A DNA stretch of 64,000 nucleotides, taken from positions 2,301,098 to 2,365,097 of the forward strand of contig NZ_LNYQ01000013.1 of the NCBI RefSeq assembly GCF_001467945.1. The letters run 5' to 3'. Source of the DNA: Legionella parisiensis. Its GTDB lineage: Bacteria > Pseudomonadota > Gammaproteobacteria > Legionellales > Legionellaceae. Positions 20,324 to 30,323 of the stretch are shown here, piece by piece (position 1 is the stretch's first letter; every line of letters begins with the position of its first letter). The notes beneath the pieces were generated by a model. The model ran no database searches. It saw only the letters and a list, made by a program, of their open reading frames with translations, and was not told the DNA's origin. The position numbers were made by a program, and so were the translations under genes.

Positions 20324-20686
20324 ATGAGCCAGCCTTCTTCGCGCCATCTATCACATGACTTCCCAGCCTGGAAAGGCTTAAGTCTGCGTGAATTGTTTTG
20401 GATTGTCGTCACTACAACACCAGTAACTACCTTGCTTTTTATTCTTTTAGGAACAATGGCAGGGTATCCTCTAGCCGCTGGCTGCATCGGTTTTGTGATT
20501 GGATTCATCCTCTCCATTACCGTGTGGCCAAAAGGTGTCGCCCGTATCAAAGCTGGCAAACCTTACGGTTATGTGATGAAGAAAACCATTCAATGGATGG
20601 TGCGATTAAGGCTCAAACACTCGCCCTGGATTCATTACCAGGGACAGTGGCAAAAGAATAAATCTGTTGGAGAGCCTCATGTTTGA
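20324..20686 (+). CDS. ICE membrane protein, TIGR03750-like
   Basis: This 120-residue protein has two membrane helices (about 27-45 and 48-66). The N-terminal motif 'FPAWKGLSLRELFWIVV' and 'SITVWPKGVARIKAGKPYGY' after the second helix are characteristic of the TIGR03750 family. An AGGAGG site lies about 5 nt before ATG. It overlaps the next gene by 8 nt. The topology is reminiscent of VirB3/TraL proteins that partner the VirB4 ATPase, which is an inference. Confidence 0.78.
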   Translation: MSQPSSRHLSHDFPAWKGLSLRELFWIVVTTTPVTTLLFILLGTMAGYPLAAGCIGFVIGFILSITVWPKGVARIKAGKPYGYVMKKTIQWMVRLRLKHSPWIHYQGQWQKNKSVGEPHV

Positions 20687-21335
20687 ATATTGGAAAAAAA
20701 TCGACAGCCTACAGCACCATAACCGCTTGTTACTGGCCTTTATCAGCGTGTTATCCGTCATCGTTTTGGCCTTAATCATTAACCTCATGACCATGCCCAA
20801 ACGCTATGAGTTTTGGCTAAGCCCTAATATGGCAGCCAATGGCGGTTTAATGAAAGCAAGCGATATCCCTAATGAATACGTACAAGGGTTTGTATCCTCG
20901 TTAATACCCACGCTATACACTTGGTCTAATAAGGGCAAAGAAGAATTTAACCAGAATATTAAAGCCTTCCATTATTATTTTACTCCTCGCCATGAACAAT
21001 TACTCAGAGACACTTTAGGAGCTTACAAAAATGCGCAGCTTTTTGATCGCAGCCAAGTAGCAAGCCTCTATCGCTTCATGGAACCTCAAGACATTAGAAA
21101 AATTAGTCCTGATACCTGGGAAGTAAAATTAATCATGCGCATTACTCAAAGACTGAAAGACAACAGCGGTATGGTGATTGCCGACAAGGTAGTTGCCTAT
21201 CACCTGCGTGTAGTCAAACTCAACTTGTCTCGTTTACACAACCCCTTCCAACTGGCTCTCGATGGCTATACCCGTCCTGAAGAACGGTTACAAGATTTAT
21301 TGGTCGACACGGAGGAACCCCATGAAACTCACTAA
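20679..21335 (+). CDS. ICE conjugation protein, TraE/VirB8-like (TIGR03746)
   Basis: This 218-residue protein starts at ATG 20679 with GGAG upstream; a longer frame from 20667 has no ribosome site. A single N-terminal helix (LLLAFISVLSVIVLALIINL) is followed by 'YEFWLSPNMAANGG' and a periplasmic domain with 'YVQGFVSSLIPTLYTWSNKG', the hallmark of the TIGR03746 family. The single-pass layout with an NTF2-like exported domain resembles TraE/VirB8. It overlaps the next gene by 14 nt. Confidence 0.8.
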   Translation: MFEYWKKIDSLQHHNRLLLAFISVLSVIVLALIINLMTMPKRYEFWLSPNMAANGGLMKASDIPNEYVQGFVSSLIPTLYTWSNKGKEEFNQNIKAFHYYFTPRHEQLLRDTLGAYKNAQLFDRSQVASLYRFMEPQDIRKISPDTWEVKLIMRITQRLKDNSGMVIADKVVAYHLRVVKLNLSRLHNPFQLALDGYTRPEERLQDLLVDTEEPHETH

Positions 21336-22098
21336 ACACATATTATTAATACTTGGCTTTATGCTCACGCAAGTGAGCTACGCCCTGCAAAGCGAACATC
21401 TGGTTTGGGAAAAAGTCCCTTTAACGATCGAATTGCCTATCAATAAAGAAAGACTTGTTCAGTTTCCCCAGGCCATTAAAATCATTGATCAACAACTCAG
21501 TACTAACCTCGATATTCTGAAAGTAAAAGGAAGTTTGTATTTAAATGCCAAAGACACTTTCAATGATGCGCGTTTGATTGTGCAGCTCTTACCTGAAGGC
21601 GAAGTAATCATACTGAATCTTAAAGCCAATGAGAAAGTCGTCAATACCACTCCAATTGAAATCCTGATTGATGATCCCAAAGCCACTCATCAGTCAGGTG
21701 CAAGTCAATACGAATACAATGCCATCCAGCTTACTCGCTTTGCCATTCAAGCCTTGTATTCACCTGAACGTGTCAGAGATATTCCAGAAGGTATTTATCG
21801 CTCGCCCATGCAAACCAACAAAACCATTCCCTTATTTTATGGTGCAAGCATTGAAGCGCACCCTCTAGCTTCATGGCGTGGCGGTAGCCTCTATGTGACT
21901 GTGGTCGATTTGAAAAACCTGCTGAATCAACCCGTGAAACTGCAATTTTCAAAACTCATGGGACGTTGGCAAACCGCAAGTTTCTATCCTAAAGGGGAAT
22001 TGCCTCCACGAAATCAACATGAAAGCACCACCGTCTTTTTGGTTTCAGATCAACCCTTTGCCACAGCACTTACTCAACATGCGAGGTACAGCCGATGA
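21322..22098 (+). CDS. ICE conjugation protein, TraK-like (TIGR03749)
   Basis: This 258-residue exported protein has its start set at 21322 by GGAGG and a clean signal peptide (LTKHILLILGFMLTQVSYA). A start at 21262 would precede the signal by 20 residues. The beta-rich body with 'VWEKVPLTIELPINKERLVQ' and 'LYGASIEAHPLASWRGGSLY'-like text (here 'FYGASIEAHPLASWRGGSLY') fits the TIGR03749 family. These proteins play the role of TraK/VirB9 in the outer-membrane complex. It is coupled to the TraB-like gene downstream. Confidence 0.8.
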   Translation: MKLTKHILLILGFMLTQVSYALQSEHLVWEKVPLTIELPINKERLVQFPQAIKIIDQQLSTNLDILKVKGSLYLNAKDTFNDARLIVQLLPEGEVIILNLKANEKVVNTTPIEILIDDPKATHQSGASQYEYNAIQLTRFAIQALYSPERVRDIPEGIYRSPMQTNKTIPLFYGASIEAHPLASWRGGSLYVTVVDLKNLLNQPVKLQFSKLMGRWQTASFYPKGELPPRNQHESTTVFLVSDQPFATALTQHARYSR

Positions 22099-23354
22099 AC
22101 AAAAACAAAGGCATTAAAATCTTAGCTGGATCGGTGGTGTTCGCAGTCGTCATGATTCTTATCAATAGCCGTCATAGTACGCCTGTCCATGATGATACGC
22201 CCAATCCCAACAATTTTCATGAAGCCATTACCAGCCAATTCAACGACAACATCCGTGATGTGTCTGCAAGACTTCTGGAAACAGAAAAGAAACTGGAACA
22301 AATGCACAAGGAGAATAAATCGCTGCAAAAACAATTAAAACAACCGATACAAGAAGCAAGCCATACACTACAAGATGAATTGCAAACACTGAAAGAAAAG
22401 CTCTCAGCCCTTACTGATCATCAAACTCAATCCTACCCCATGGAGGGCAATCAAGCTCCTGTATCTGGCCAAATCAAAGATCTGGATGGATTACTGGATA
22501 AAGCTCCTATTGAGAGCAAAGTCTTTGCAGAACAAGATACCTCAACCAAAGAAGAAGCCCCAACCAAAACGCCCTTCTATACCATTCCAGCAGGCAGTGA
22601 TTTCAGTAAAGTCACGCTGTTGTCCGCCTTAATGGGTGAAGTACCTGTTGAAGGCAAACTGATGCAGCCTTTGTTTCCCTTTACCGCAATGGTCAGCCGT
22701 GGGGACTTAATGACAGCCAATGGGATGCAATTGCCGGAAGAAATTATAGGTATGAAAATCAGTGGTTACTCGATTGGCGTAGGTTCTTTTCTCGATAACA
22801 TCAGCTGCGTTCGCGCGTATGTCACTGCCGCTTTATTTGTCTTTGAGGATGGGAATTTTGTCAGTATCGGCCAAGAGCAAATGAAAAGCTCTGCGGAGCT
22901 GGTGAACAATGACAGCATTGGTTATCTGACTACTCAATTCGGCAATCCTTGCATTAAAGGACAGTACATCACTAATGCCCCCAGAGTTTTAGCTGCTTTC
23001 ATGGCTGCTGGCGGTATTCAGGGGGCAGGCAATGCTTTATCCAAATGGCAAATGAGTTATCAAGCCGAAGGCGGTTCTGCGATTGCCACGCCTACGGGTG
23101 ATTTAGCGCATTTTGCCGCTGGCGGCGCTATCAACGAGGGTAGCCAAAAAATTACTGATTGGCTTGAGAAAAGGATACAAGGCAGCTTCGATATGGTTTT
23201 TGTTCCTGCCAGCATCCGCAGTCATTCAGGCTTTATACCAAACCAATTCAGTCTTCATTTCAGTCAAACCATAGCCATTGATAAAGAACACCAAGGGAGG
23301 GTATTAGATTATGGTTACCATCAACAAAAGAACTTTGACAATGCTTTGCGCTAG
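22095..23354 (+). CDS. ICE conjugation protein, TraB/VirB10-like (TIGR03752)
   Basis: This 419-residue protein spans the envelope. It has one N-terminal helix (ILAGSVVFAVVMILINS), a coiled coil at about 50-105 (repeated E, K, L, Q heptads) and a Pro/Thr-rich linker. The C-terminal domain has 'SDFSKVTLLSALMGEVPVEG' and a Gly/Ala-rich antenna-like part ('AAGGIQGAGNALS'). This is the layout of TraB/VirB10 core proteins and fits TIGR03752. It overlaps the TraK-like gene by 4 nt and the lipoprotein gene by 44 nt. Confidence 0.85.
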   Translation: MNKNKGIKILAGSVVFAVVMILINSRHSTPVHDDTPNPNNFHEAITSQFNDNIRDVSARLLETEKKLEQMHKENKSLQKQLKQPIQEASHTLQDELQTLKEKLSALTDHQTQSYPMEGNQAPVSGQIKDLDGLLDKAPIESKVFAEQDTSTKEEAPTKTPFYTIPAGSDFSKVTLLSALMGEVPVEGKLMQPLFPFTAMVSRGDLMTANGMQLPEEIIGMKISGYSIGVGSFLDNISCVRAYVTAALFVFEDGNFVSIGQEQMKSSAELVNNDSIGYLTTQFGNPCIKGQYITNAPRVLAAFMAAGGIQGAGNALSKWQMSYQAEGGSAIATPTGDLAHFAAGGAINEGSQKITDWLEKRIQGSFDMVFVPASIRSHSGFIPNQFSLHFSQTIAIDKEHQGRVLDYGYHQQKNFDNALR

Positions 23355-23658
23355 TCTGGCTTTGAGCGCTTGTTCAACCGCCAATATATCGCAAAGCGCC
23401 ATTCCTGAGCAGGGCTTAACTGTCAGCCAGCTCTATCAGCAAAGCATGCAGCAGCCTATACAAAAAGCTGTTGTTCAACAGGTGCGGTTTGAGGATTCAG
23501 GCGATGAGTTTAAGCAACTGCCTAATCCCGAAGTGCCTATCCATATTTTTGCGCATGTGGCTCAGCTCGGCGATGAACAAATCATCAAACCAGCCTATAC
23601 CACACGCTTTTTTCTTTACAAGCAAAATCAATATGCCCTGGCATCAGAACTGTATTAA
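23311..23658 (+). CDS. ICE conjugation lipoprotein, TraV/VirB7-like (TIGR03751)
   Basis: This 115-residue lipoprotein has n-region MVTINKRTLT, a hydrophobic core and lipobox LSAC (Cys about 21). The mature part includes 'GLTVSQLYQQSMQQP' and 'PNPEVPIHIFAHVAQLGDEQ', which fits TIGR03751. It would anchor the TraK/TraB-like core in the outer membrane. It starts 44 nt inside the TraB-like gene, which suggests coupled translation. An AAGGGAGGG site is visible before ATG. Confidence 0.82.
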   Translation: MVTINKRTLTMLCASLALSACSTANISQSAIPEQGLTVSQLYQQSMQQPIQKAVVQQVRFEDSGDEFKQLPNPEVPIHIFAHVAQLGDEQIIKPAYTTRFFLYKQNQYALASELY

Positions 23659-23664
23659 GGAGGC

Positions 23665-26418
23665 ATGATGAAACGATTATCTAACTGGTTGCTTGGGGAA
23701 ATGAATCTCCAGGCTATGAAAGAAATAACCATTAAAAAGCAATACGCCAATCCTTTGCCTTCTTTTGCTGACAGGCTGGCCATTGTTGATTTCAACGAGC
23801 AAGAACAAGTGTTTTTATTAGTCGATGGAAAAAGTTTAGGTTCTGGGTTTGAGCTAGGTGATATTCAAGCCGAAGCAGCTTCTCCTGAATATTTGCAAGC
23901 TGTCTTTAATAAAATCCGCGACACCTTTGCAACGGTAGTTCCCCTTCATGCGATAGATCCTTGGGTCATGCAAATGTTTGTTCAAGACGAATATTGCCTT
24001 GATCCCGTTATCGATCATATTAAATCCAAAATCCCACAACAACTCGTTGAAAATCCACTAACGCAAGATTACTTACAACGCTTGCAAGATCTCTACAACA
24101 AAATGACCAAGCCAGAAGGCTTATTTCTCGATCCTAAAACAGGTGCGCCCTATCGAGGACGAAGACGACGAATCAGAGTATTGTTTTATAGGCAACTACA
24201 TCAAACCACTTTAACCAGAGAACAAATTCTTCTCGAACATCAAGAAGTCATCAGCCAGATTGAAACCAAACTACGCTCACCAGGTTTAGAAATCAAACGC
24301 CTTAAAGGTCAGGATTATTATCAGTGGTGGATACGCTGGTTTAATCCGAAATCAGCCGATGAGATCTTGGAAGAATATCCCTACCCTAATCCCATGCCCG
24401 CAGGTTTTAATCTGACGCAAAATATATTCTTTTCCCCGCCTGAGAGCGATGAGCAAGGATTTATTTTTGAAGGCCGAAAACAAAGAATCCTGTATGTTGA
24501 TGGCTTAAAAGAAGCACCCATTATTGGTTTAGTCTCCCGAGAAAGACAACAAGCCAATCCTAAGCACCGATATGCGCTTTTAGATACTTTGCCAGAAGGA
24601 AGCATTTACACCATTCAAGTCGTCTTTAGCCATGATGAAAATCTTGATTCCCATTTAACACGATTAGAAAAGGGAATTGTGGGAACCAGCCTAAAACCCC
24701 AAGAGGTCAGAGATGATATAAAAACAGCCCGTAATGAATTAAGTACTGGCAATCGTCTGTTCTGGGTTAATCAGGCTGTTTTTTATCAAGCAGAGGATGA
24801 GCAACAAGCACAAGTCATAGAAAAAAACCTGCATACCATTTTCAACGACGCCAAGATGCCATTAATTCATTCCAGCTATGATATTCACCCTTTAAATTCC
24901 TGGCTCAATGCGTTGCCGTTTAATTTCGATCCTCACTATGCCCGTAAGTACTTATGTTTTGATCGTCTGATGTTTGCTACAGAACTTGCTGCCTTGCTTC
25001 CAGTCTATGGCCGAAACCAAGGTGCAAGGCATTTACCCTGCTTTCCCTTTTTCAACCGCTTAGGCGAACCCGTTTTCTTTGACTTACTACACCATGATTT
25101 TATTAGTCAAAATTCGCATTGCGCGATTTTCGCCAACTCTGGTGGTGGTAAGTCAGTTTTAACAGGTTGGATGATTCAATCACTACTCGCAATGAAAAAC
25201 GCCCGTGTAGTACTTTTTGAAATGGGAAACTCGTTTGATCGGATGCTCGTTCATGCCAAAGCTCATGGTAAGAAAACCAAGCAGTTACTATTAAGCAATA
25301 AAAAAGAGGAAGCTGTTCCATTAAATCCATTTTGTGAAGCGTATAAAGCAATTCCAGAAATAACAGATAATTTAAGCACAGAACAAGCTGCTTTAATAGC
25401 TCAAAAAATCATGGATCTTAAAGATCCGAAACATTCAGAAGATTTAGCTTGTGGTGATGGTTCACGCGCATACCTTGCAGAGCTTGCTTTAGCTTTGCGT
25501 ACCATGATTACTGAAGCCAATGCCATGGAAGAAGAACAATTTACCCTGGCTGATGAAACGCTGCTAATTGAAGTATTAATTGATGCCATTCTAACTTCAT
25601 TTAACGATGGCATACCACAAATGCTGACTGAGCATATTGTGAGTTCGTTTCAACGGCGATTGGATAAAGAAACGGTGGCGCGCAAGAAAGACCGGATTCT
25701 GGATATGCACGACCGATTAAACAGTTATGTCATTAACAGCGCAAAATCACGCTTTTTTAATGTACCAACAGAACCTTTAGGTGATTTTGATATCTTTCAT
25801 ATTGATATTTCCGCCATTAAAGATGATACCGGAAAACTGGCTTTGGTCATGGTCTCTTTGTTGCCAAGAATACTGGCCATGGCTGAGGCCACTCAAAACG
25901 ATAATAGGCCAACCTTTCTTTTTATTGATGAGTCACACCTGCAATTTCAAATTCCTTCTGTGGTGACAGTGTGTCTACTGGTTGCCAAAGTAGCCAGAAA
26001 GCTCGGGCTTTGGCTGGTTGCAATTACCCAAAACGTTACCGACATGAATTCTGAAAAATCTGCAAAGATTTTATCGCTAATTGAAACCTGGATTTTATTG
26101 GGATTGGATGAAAAAGAAATCACTGATGTGAAACGCTTTAAATCCTTAACACCGCAGCAGGAAACATTAATCAGAGATATTGATTCGCAAAAAGGTTTGT
26201 ATGCAGAAGCAGTTTTATTAGGGTCACGCTACCAAGGATTATTTCGCGTCATTCCACCTCGCTACTTGCTTGCCCTCTTAATGACTGAAAAATCAGAAAA
26301 AGCGCAACGCCACCTCCTGGAGAAAGAACATGATGTCCTGGTCGCCGCTGAAATCATGGCTAAGAAACTCGAACAACCAAAGGAAACTACTCATAACAGG
26401 GCTTATTTTTATGACTAA
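23665..26418 (+). CDS. traC: TraC/VirB4-family conjugation ATPase (TIGR03744)
   Basis: This 917-residue ATPase energises T4SS assembly and substrate passage at the inner membrane. The Walker A motif is FANSGGGKSVL (about residues 488-498) and the Walker B region reads 'PTFLFIDESH' (about 750). The N-terminal 450 residues are the usual VirB4 partner domain. The length and the 'NQGARHLPCFPFFNRLGEPV' lead-in fit the ICE-type TraC family. It overlaps the next gene by 89 nt. Both nucleotide-binding motifs look intact, so it should be active. Confidence 0.92.
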   Translation: MMKRLSNWLLGEMNLQAMKEITIKKQYANPLPSFADRLAIVDFNEQEQVFLLVDGKSLGSGFELGDIQAEAASPEYLQAVFNKIRDTFATVVPLHAIDPWVMQMFVQDEYCLDPVIDHIKSKIPQQLVENPLTQDYLQRLQDLYNKMTKPEGLFLDPKTGAPYRGRRRRIRVLFYRQLHQTTLTREQILLEHQEVISQIETKLRSPGLEIKRLKGQDYYQWWIRWFNPKSADEILEEYPYPNPMPAGFNLTQNIFFSPPESDEQGFIFEGRKQRILYVDGLKEAPIIGLVSRERQQANPKHRYALLDTLPEGSIYTIQVVFSHDENLDSHLTRLEKGIVGTSLKPQEVRDDIKTARNELSTGNRLFWVNQAVFYQAEDEQQAQVIEKNLHTIFNDAKMPLIHSSYDIHPLNSWLNALPFNFDPHYARKYLCFDRLMFATELAALLPVYGRNQGARHLPCFPFFNRLGEPVFFDLLHHDFISQNSHCAIFANSGGGKSVLTGWMIQSLLAMKNARVVLFEMGNSFDRMLVHAKAHGKKTKQLLLSNKKEEAVPLNPFCEAYKAIPEITDNLSTEQAALIAQKIMDLKDPKHSEDLACGDGSRAYLAELALALRTMITEANAMEEEQFTLADETLLIEVLIDAILTSFNDGIPQMLTEHIVSSFQRRLDKETVARKKDRILDMHDRLNSYVINSAKSRFFNVPTEPLGDFDIFHIDISAIKDDTGKLALVMVSLLPRILAMAEATQNDNRPTFLFIDESHLQFQIPSVVTVCLLVAKVARKLGLWLVAITQNVTDMNSEKSAKILSLIETWILLGLDEKEITDVKRFKSLTPQQETLIRDIDSQKGLYAEAVLLGSRYQGLFRVIPPRYLLALLMTEKSEKAQRHLLEKEHDVLVAAEIMAKKLEQPKETTHNRAYFYD

Positions 26419-27385
26419 CACTGCCCTTGCTTTAGAAAGCACAAGCCCACCTCATCCTGTGAATACCTTCACAATCGCTACACGGGTTTTGCAAAAACTG
26501 TTTCAAAACAGTCATTACAAAGTCATTGGTTCTTGCACTTGGACGGTGGGACGTTTACCGCCAAGACTTGAAGTCACTCCTGCGGTTGAACAGTTTTTAC
26601 CTGATTTAGTGATTACCGTCAGCAATAAACCAGAAGAAAATCCCTGGCTTGAAGCTCGAACGCTTTATGAAAATAAAGCAGCAAGAACGATGTACCAACA
26701 AGCCTATAAAGCTGCGACTGGTTCAGCGTTAGGATTTGGCAATGACAGCGGTCAAACCACTGATCTTCACATCAATGATGAGCGGACACGCATTGTTGAT
26801 GTGATTGGCAGCCCTGCTGCATTTTACCGTATCCCTTATCTATCACACAGGCCGGAAACTGGTTTTGGCGTTCCTTATTATCTGGCCGAAGCTGATGCAG
26901 TCATGGATAGAACAGAAGCAGCTGAATTGTTATATATGGGAACGCATCCTCATCTGTTAATTAATCATGAAATTGGCACATTAACACAGCATTGGGGTTC
27001 TGAAATTCCCAGGTTGATGCGCGTAACACAACCTTATAACTACAGAGCTTCAGTTGTTGCAGCCATGCACGCCGTAGATATTGTCACCAATAAAAATCCT
27101 TTGCATGTCACCAAGTCAACCAATAATTCCTGCGGTAAAAATTGTGTGGTGGCTAATGCCATTTACGACCCACAAAACAATAAAGTCATCTGGCAGGAAA
27201 TCTATCCTTTAAATCGCAATATCCACCCAGGCGATGCACAGGATTTCGGCATTGAAGACGAAAAAGCCGGAAATGGCAATTACGTGTTTGTCCTTTGGCG
27301 CAAATATCGCGGCTGTATTCAGAACAAAGGCAAACTCGTGAACTTTCTCACTTTCCCAAAAGTTGGACAACCTCAAAAACGATAG
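26330..27385 (+). CDS. ICE conjugation protein, TraU-like (TIGR03756)
   Basis: This 351-residue exported protein begins inside the 3' end of traC (89-nt overlap). ATG 26330 has GGAG at good spacing, followed by a signal peptide ending near 'TNTALALES'. Motifs 'SCTWTVGRLPPRLEVTPAVE', 'LPDLVITVSNKPEENPW' and 'GSEIPRLMRVTQPYNYRAS' define the TIGR03756/TraU group. Several Cys residues ('NNSCGKNCVV', 'RGCIQ') suggest disulfides, so a Dsb system is needed in the periplasm. Confidence 0.85.
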   Translation: MMSWSPLKSWLRNSNNQRKLLITGLIFMTNTALALESTSPPHPVNTFTIATRVLQKLFQNSHYKVIGSCTWTVGRLPPRLEVTPAVEQFLPDLVITVSNKPEENPWLEARTLYENKAARTMYQQAYKAATGSALGFGNDSGQTTDLHINDERTRIVDVIGSPAAFYRIPYLSHRPETGFGVPYYLAEADAVMDRTEAAELLYMGTHPHLLINHEIGTLTQHWGSEIPRLMRVTQPYNYRASVVAAMHAVDIVTNKNPLHVTKSTNNSCGKNCVVANAIYDPQNNKVIWQEIYPLNRNIHPGDAQDFGIEDEKAGNGNYVFVLWRKYRGCIQNKGKLVNFLTFPKVGQPQKR

Positions 27386-27394
27386 GACATCAAC

Positions 27395-28762
27395 ATGAAT
27401 AAATATCTATTATTAACCTTACTTATTCCGCACCTAACCCATGCCGGAAACTTTATGCCCAGCCAATCAGATTACTATTATGAATTAGGAGGAACCTCCA
27501 ATTTATTTATACCACCTGTTAATAAAGATCAAACGCTGGTTATTGGTGCAGATATTGATGGCCGTATGGGATTCTCTTGTAGCGGTTTTAATCCTGTCGT
27601 ATCCATTACCAATACCTTTCAGGATTTAAAAAAATCAGCATTAAATATCCCTGGTGGTGTCATTGATAACTTAAAAGGTTCAGTCGCAGGATTCCCTCTT
27701 TATAAGCTGCAACAGTCCATGCCTGCTTTATACAATGTTCTACAAAACGCTGCATCCAGTGCACAAAACGAATTTACCCTCAAGGTTAAAGATTGTCAGG
27801 AAGTCAAACAAGCACTGGAACAAAACCAATCTCCAATGGAAGGCATATTATCAGTATCCGATAGTCAAGGATGGCTTGATGCTGCCAAACGAGCTAAAAA
27901 GGAAAACGTCGATGTGACCGAAACATCAAAAAGCATCGCTCAAAAGCGAGATGAATATGGTCTACCCTGGATAGGCAGCAATAAAGGCAATGCGGGCGGT
28001 AAGTTTCAACGCCCAATTAAGGTAATTAATGATGTAGTCATTGCGGGCTACAACATTCTTTTAGAGAGAAAACCTTTAGATTCTTTGGAAAAACCAAGCA
28101 CCAAAATTCCTATGGTACAAAGCTGGCCAACACCTACCGATGCTGCTAATTGGGCAGTTAAGGTTCTTGGCGATATCCAGGTCAGCAGCAGTGAAAACAA
28201 ACAAAGCCATGATGCTAAAGCAGGGATTGGTTTATCAGCTTTATTGCAAAGCTGCGCGAACGCCAATACCTGTAGCCAGAACATTGCCAAGGCCTTATGG
28301 AATTTAGTCAATGGTACTTGGACGCTTACTGAAGAAAATCTGAGTAAAGTCAGTGCCTCCAATTTACTGATTACTGATGAAGTCATTACTACTATTCAGC
28401 ACCTGCCCCGTGAAGAACAAATGCTTACTGTCTCAAAACTGGCAGAAGAAATCGCTGTTCAAAATATGCTGGATAAAGCCTTAATGATGCGCCGCATCTT
28501 ACAAGCAGGATTACAAGTGCAAGAAGTACAGAATTTAAAACCTGCTATGAATATGGTCTTGTTTGCCCTGAAAAAACTAGACGATGACATTCATTCTTTG
28601 TCCTTTGAAAACGATGTCCGCAAAAAAATGATGACTGAGACTTTGGGAACCATCATGGACATTCGCCATCAAGCCCAAAGCCAAAATATGCCAGGCCAGG
28701 ATCACGAACAGCCTGCTGTTAAAAACGGCGCAATCTACGTTAAAGAAAATAAAGGAGCTTAA
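27395..28762 (+). CDS. ICE conjugation protein, PFL_4711-like (TIGR03755)
   Basis: This 455-residue exported protein has signal peptide MNKYLLLTLLIPHLTHA. Landmarks are 'YYYELGGTSNLFIPPVNKDQ', 'GFSCSGFNPVVSITNTFQDL' and the helical C-terminal half with 'ALMMRRILQAGLQVQEVQNL'. These match the TIGR03755 family that lies between TraU- and TraG-like genes. It is the structural counterpart of TraN/TraW-region proteins of other systems, though sequence alone does not prove the role. A GGACATCAAC site precedes ATG. Confidence 0.82.
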   Translation: MNKYLLLTLLIPHLTHAGNFMPSQSDYYYELGGTSNLFIPPVNKDQTLVIGADIDGRMGFSCSGFNPVVSITNTFQDLKKSALNIPGGVIDNLKGSVAGFPLYKLQQSMPALYNVLQNAASSAQNEFTLKVKDCQEVKQALEQNQSPMEGILSVSDSQGWLDAAKRAKKENVDVTETSKSIAQKRDEYGLPWIGSNKGNAGGKFQRPIKVINDVVIAGYNILLERKPLDSLEKPSTKIPMVQSWPTPTDAANWAVKVLGDIQVSSSENKQSHDAKAGIGLSALLQSCANANTCSQNIAKALWNLVNGTWTLTEENLSKVSASNLLITDEVITTIQHLPREEQMLTVSKLAEEIAVQNMLDKALMMRRILQAGLQVQEVQNLKPAMNMVLFALKKLDDDIHSLSFENDVRKKMMTETLGTIMDIRHQAQSQNMPGQDHEQPAVKNGAIYVKENKGA

Positions 28763-28764
28763 TC

Positions 28765-30318
28765 ATGATTGTCTTTAATCCTTTATCTCTCTATACCACC
28801 TATCTAGGCTGGCAACAGTATGAGGTTCTATTCAACGCCCTGTGGCAAACAGGGCTGTTGTATCTTGGCTTTTTGGCCATTGGTTATCGCTTTCTTAAAA
28901 ATGTGCTCAATCCAGCTGGCGCGTTCTATGCGGTTGAACATGCTTTAAATAATTTTCTTTATGAATTGGCAATAACTTTCCTGATATGCAGCTTATTTGT
29001 CTATCCTTGTGTACCGTTGGAAACCAAAGCCCTACAATTTAAACCCTTATGCGGACTGAAAAACCCAACGACTGCGGTCATTGGCGACAGCGGCACAACT
29101 TATGATGAAGCCTTTGCAGATCTACTGACTAACCAGGTCAAAATTCCTATAGGCTTTGCCATCATCCAGAATTTTATATCGAGCTTTACCTACAGCCTTA
29201 TGAAGGTGACGGGTTGCACCGATAGTTTGCAATCCATTCAAGGAGATTTGGTATCAACCTATCTCCCCCAGAGCGTTCGCAAGCAGGCATTGGATTTTCA
29301 TAGACAATGTTTTATTGAAGCCAGAACTCAATTCAATAGTGAAAAGCATGAAGCCAGTGAATTAGACCCTATGCTCAAACGCTATGGCGGTGAAGATGAC
29401 TTAAACTGGATGGGTTCTAAAATCCTGCAAAAAATGTATTACAGCAAACTTCATGCTCGCCAACCCGTGCCAGGATTTACCTTTCATCAAGCCCCTAATC
29501 GCAATCTTGAAAAGGCAGCTAATCGTGGCGATATCCCACCCGAACGATTGCCAGAAGATGGTTATCCCAGCTGTCAGCAATGGTGGAACAAAATCAAAAC
29601 TGACCTGGTTGAAGTCTCTAATCAGGCCAGTGTTTTTAATAAACACTTAAATTACTACGCCATGCTTGATAGGGTTCGCCAATATAAAGTGAAACACCCA
29701 AAAGCCTGGAAAGCAGACATCAGCGCAGAAGATTTTATTGCGAAAATGCTCTTGCAAGAAAGCAAAGACATGCAGACCAGTTCTGTGCAAAACCTCATGG
29801 ATAATAACAATGGGAAGGTCGCATCTGCCATTACCCATAGCCTAGTCAATGTCGGACAATGGACAAAATCATGGACATCCACCCCATTAAAAAGAGAAGC
29901 AATCATGCAAACATTGCCCGTCATGCAGGCGTTTTTCATGTTCTTTTTAATCATTCTCACTCCAATGGTTTTGTCTTTAAGCTGCTACAGCACCAGAGCA
30001 TTAGGCAGTTTATGCGCCTTATTTGTCATGGCTATTTTTCTTCAGTACCTCTGGCATTTAGTCGGATTTCTTGAACGTTCAGTGCTTGATCCATTAGGTG
30101 AAAACGATGCGATTTCTGCCATGAAGAATATGGCTGTGATGTTTTACTTTGTTGCACCTGTTTTATTGTTGAGATTATCAAGCCATTTTGGCGGTGACGC
30201 TGGGGCGGGTCTTATGGATTTAGTCAATGGTGCAGATAGGCAAAGCGAAAGCATGGCGCAATCCGGTATGCAGGTAGCCAAGACAGGAGTAAAAATTATT
30301 TCAAAAGGAATTCAATGA
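28765..30318 (+). CDS. traG: TraG-like conjugation membrane protein
   Basis: This 517-residue protein has N-terminal helices at about 25-50 and 60-80, and a C-terminal cluster at about 385-470. A long soluble part contains 'VTGCTDSLQSIQGDL' and 'LDPMLKRYGGEDDLNWMGSK'. It fits the N-terminal TraG family involved in mating-pair stabilisation. The C-terminal tail is Gly/Met-rich. AGGAGC precedes ATG. It is the last gene of the continuous plus-strand T4SS run before the opposite-strand small gene. Confidence 0.85.
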   Translation: MIVFNPLSLYTTYLGWQQYEVLFNALWQTGLLYLGFLAIGYRFLKNVLNPAGAFYAVEHALNNFLYELAITFLICSLFVYPCVPLETKALQFKPLCGLKNPTTAVIGDSGTTYDEAFADLLTNQVKIPIGFAIIQNFISSFTYSLMKVTGCTDSLQSIQGDLVSTYLPQSVRKQALDFHRQCFIEARTQFNSEKHEASELDPMLKRYGGEDDLNWMGSKILQKMYYSKLHARQPVPGFTFHQAPNRNLEKAANRGDIPPERLPEDGYPSCQQWWNKIKTDLVEVSNQASVFNKHLNYYAMLDRVRQYKVKHPKAWKADISAEDFIAKMLLQESKDMQTSSVQNLMDNNNGKVASAITHSLVNVGQWTKSWTSTPLKREAIMQTLPVMQAFFMFFLIILTPMVLSLSCYSTRALGSLCALFVMAIFLQYLWHLVGFLERSVLDPLGENDAISAMKNMAVMFYFVAPVLLLRLSSHFGGDAGAGLMDLVNGADRQSESMAQSGMQVAKTGVKIISKGIQ

Positions 30319-30323
30319 ATATG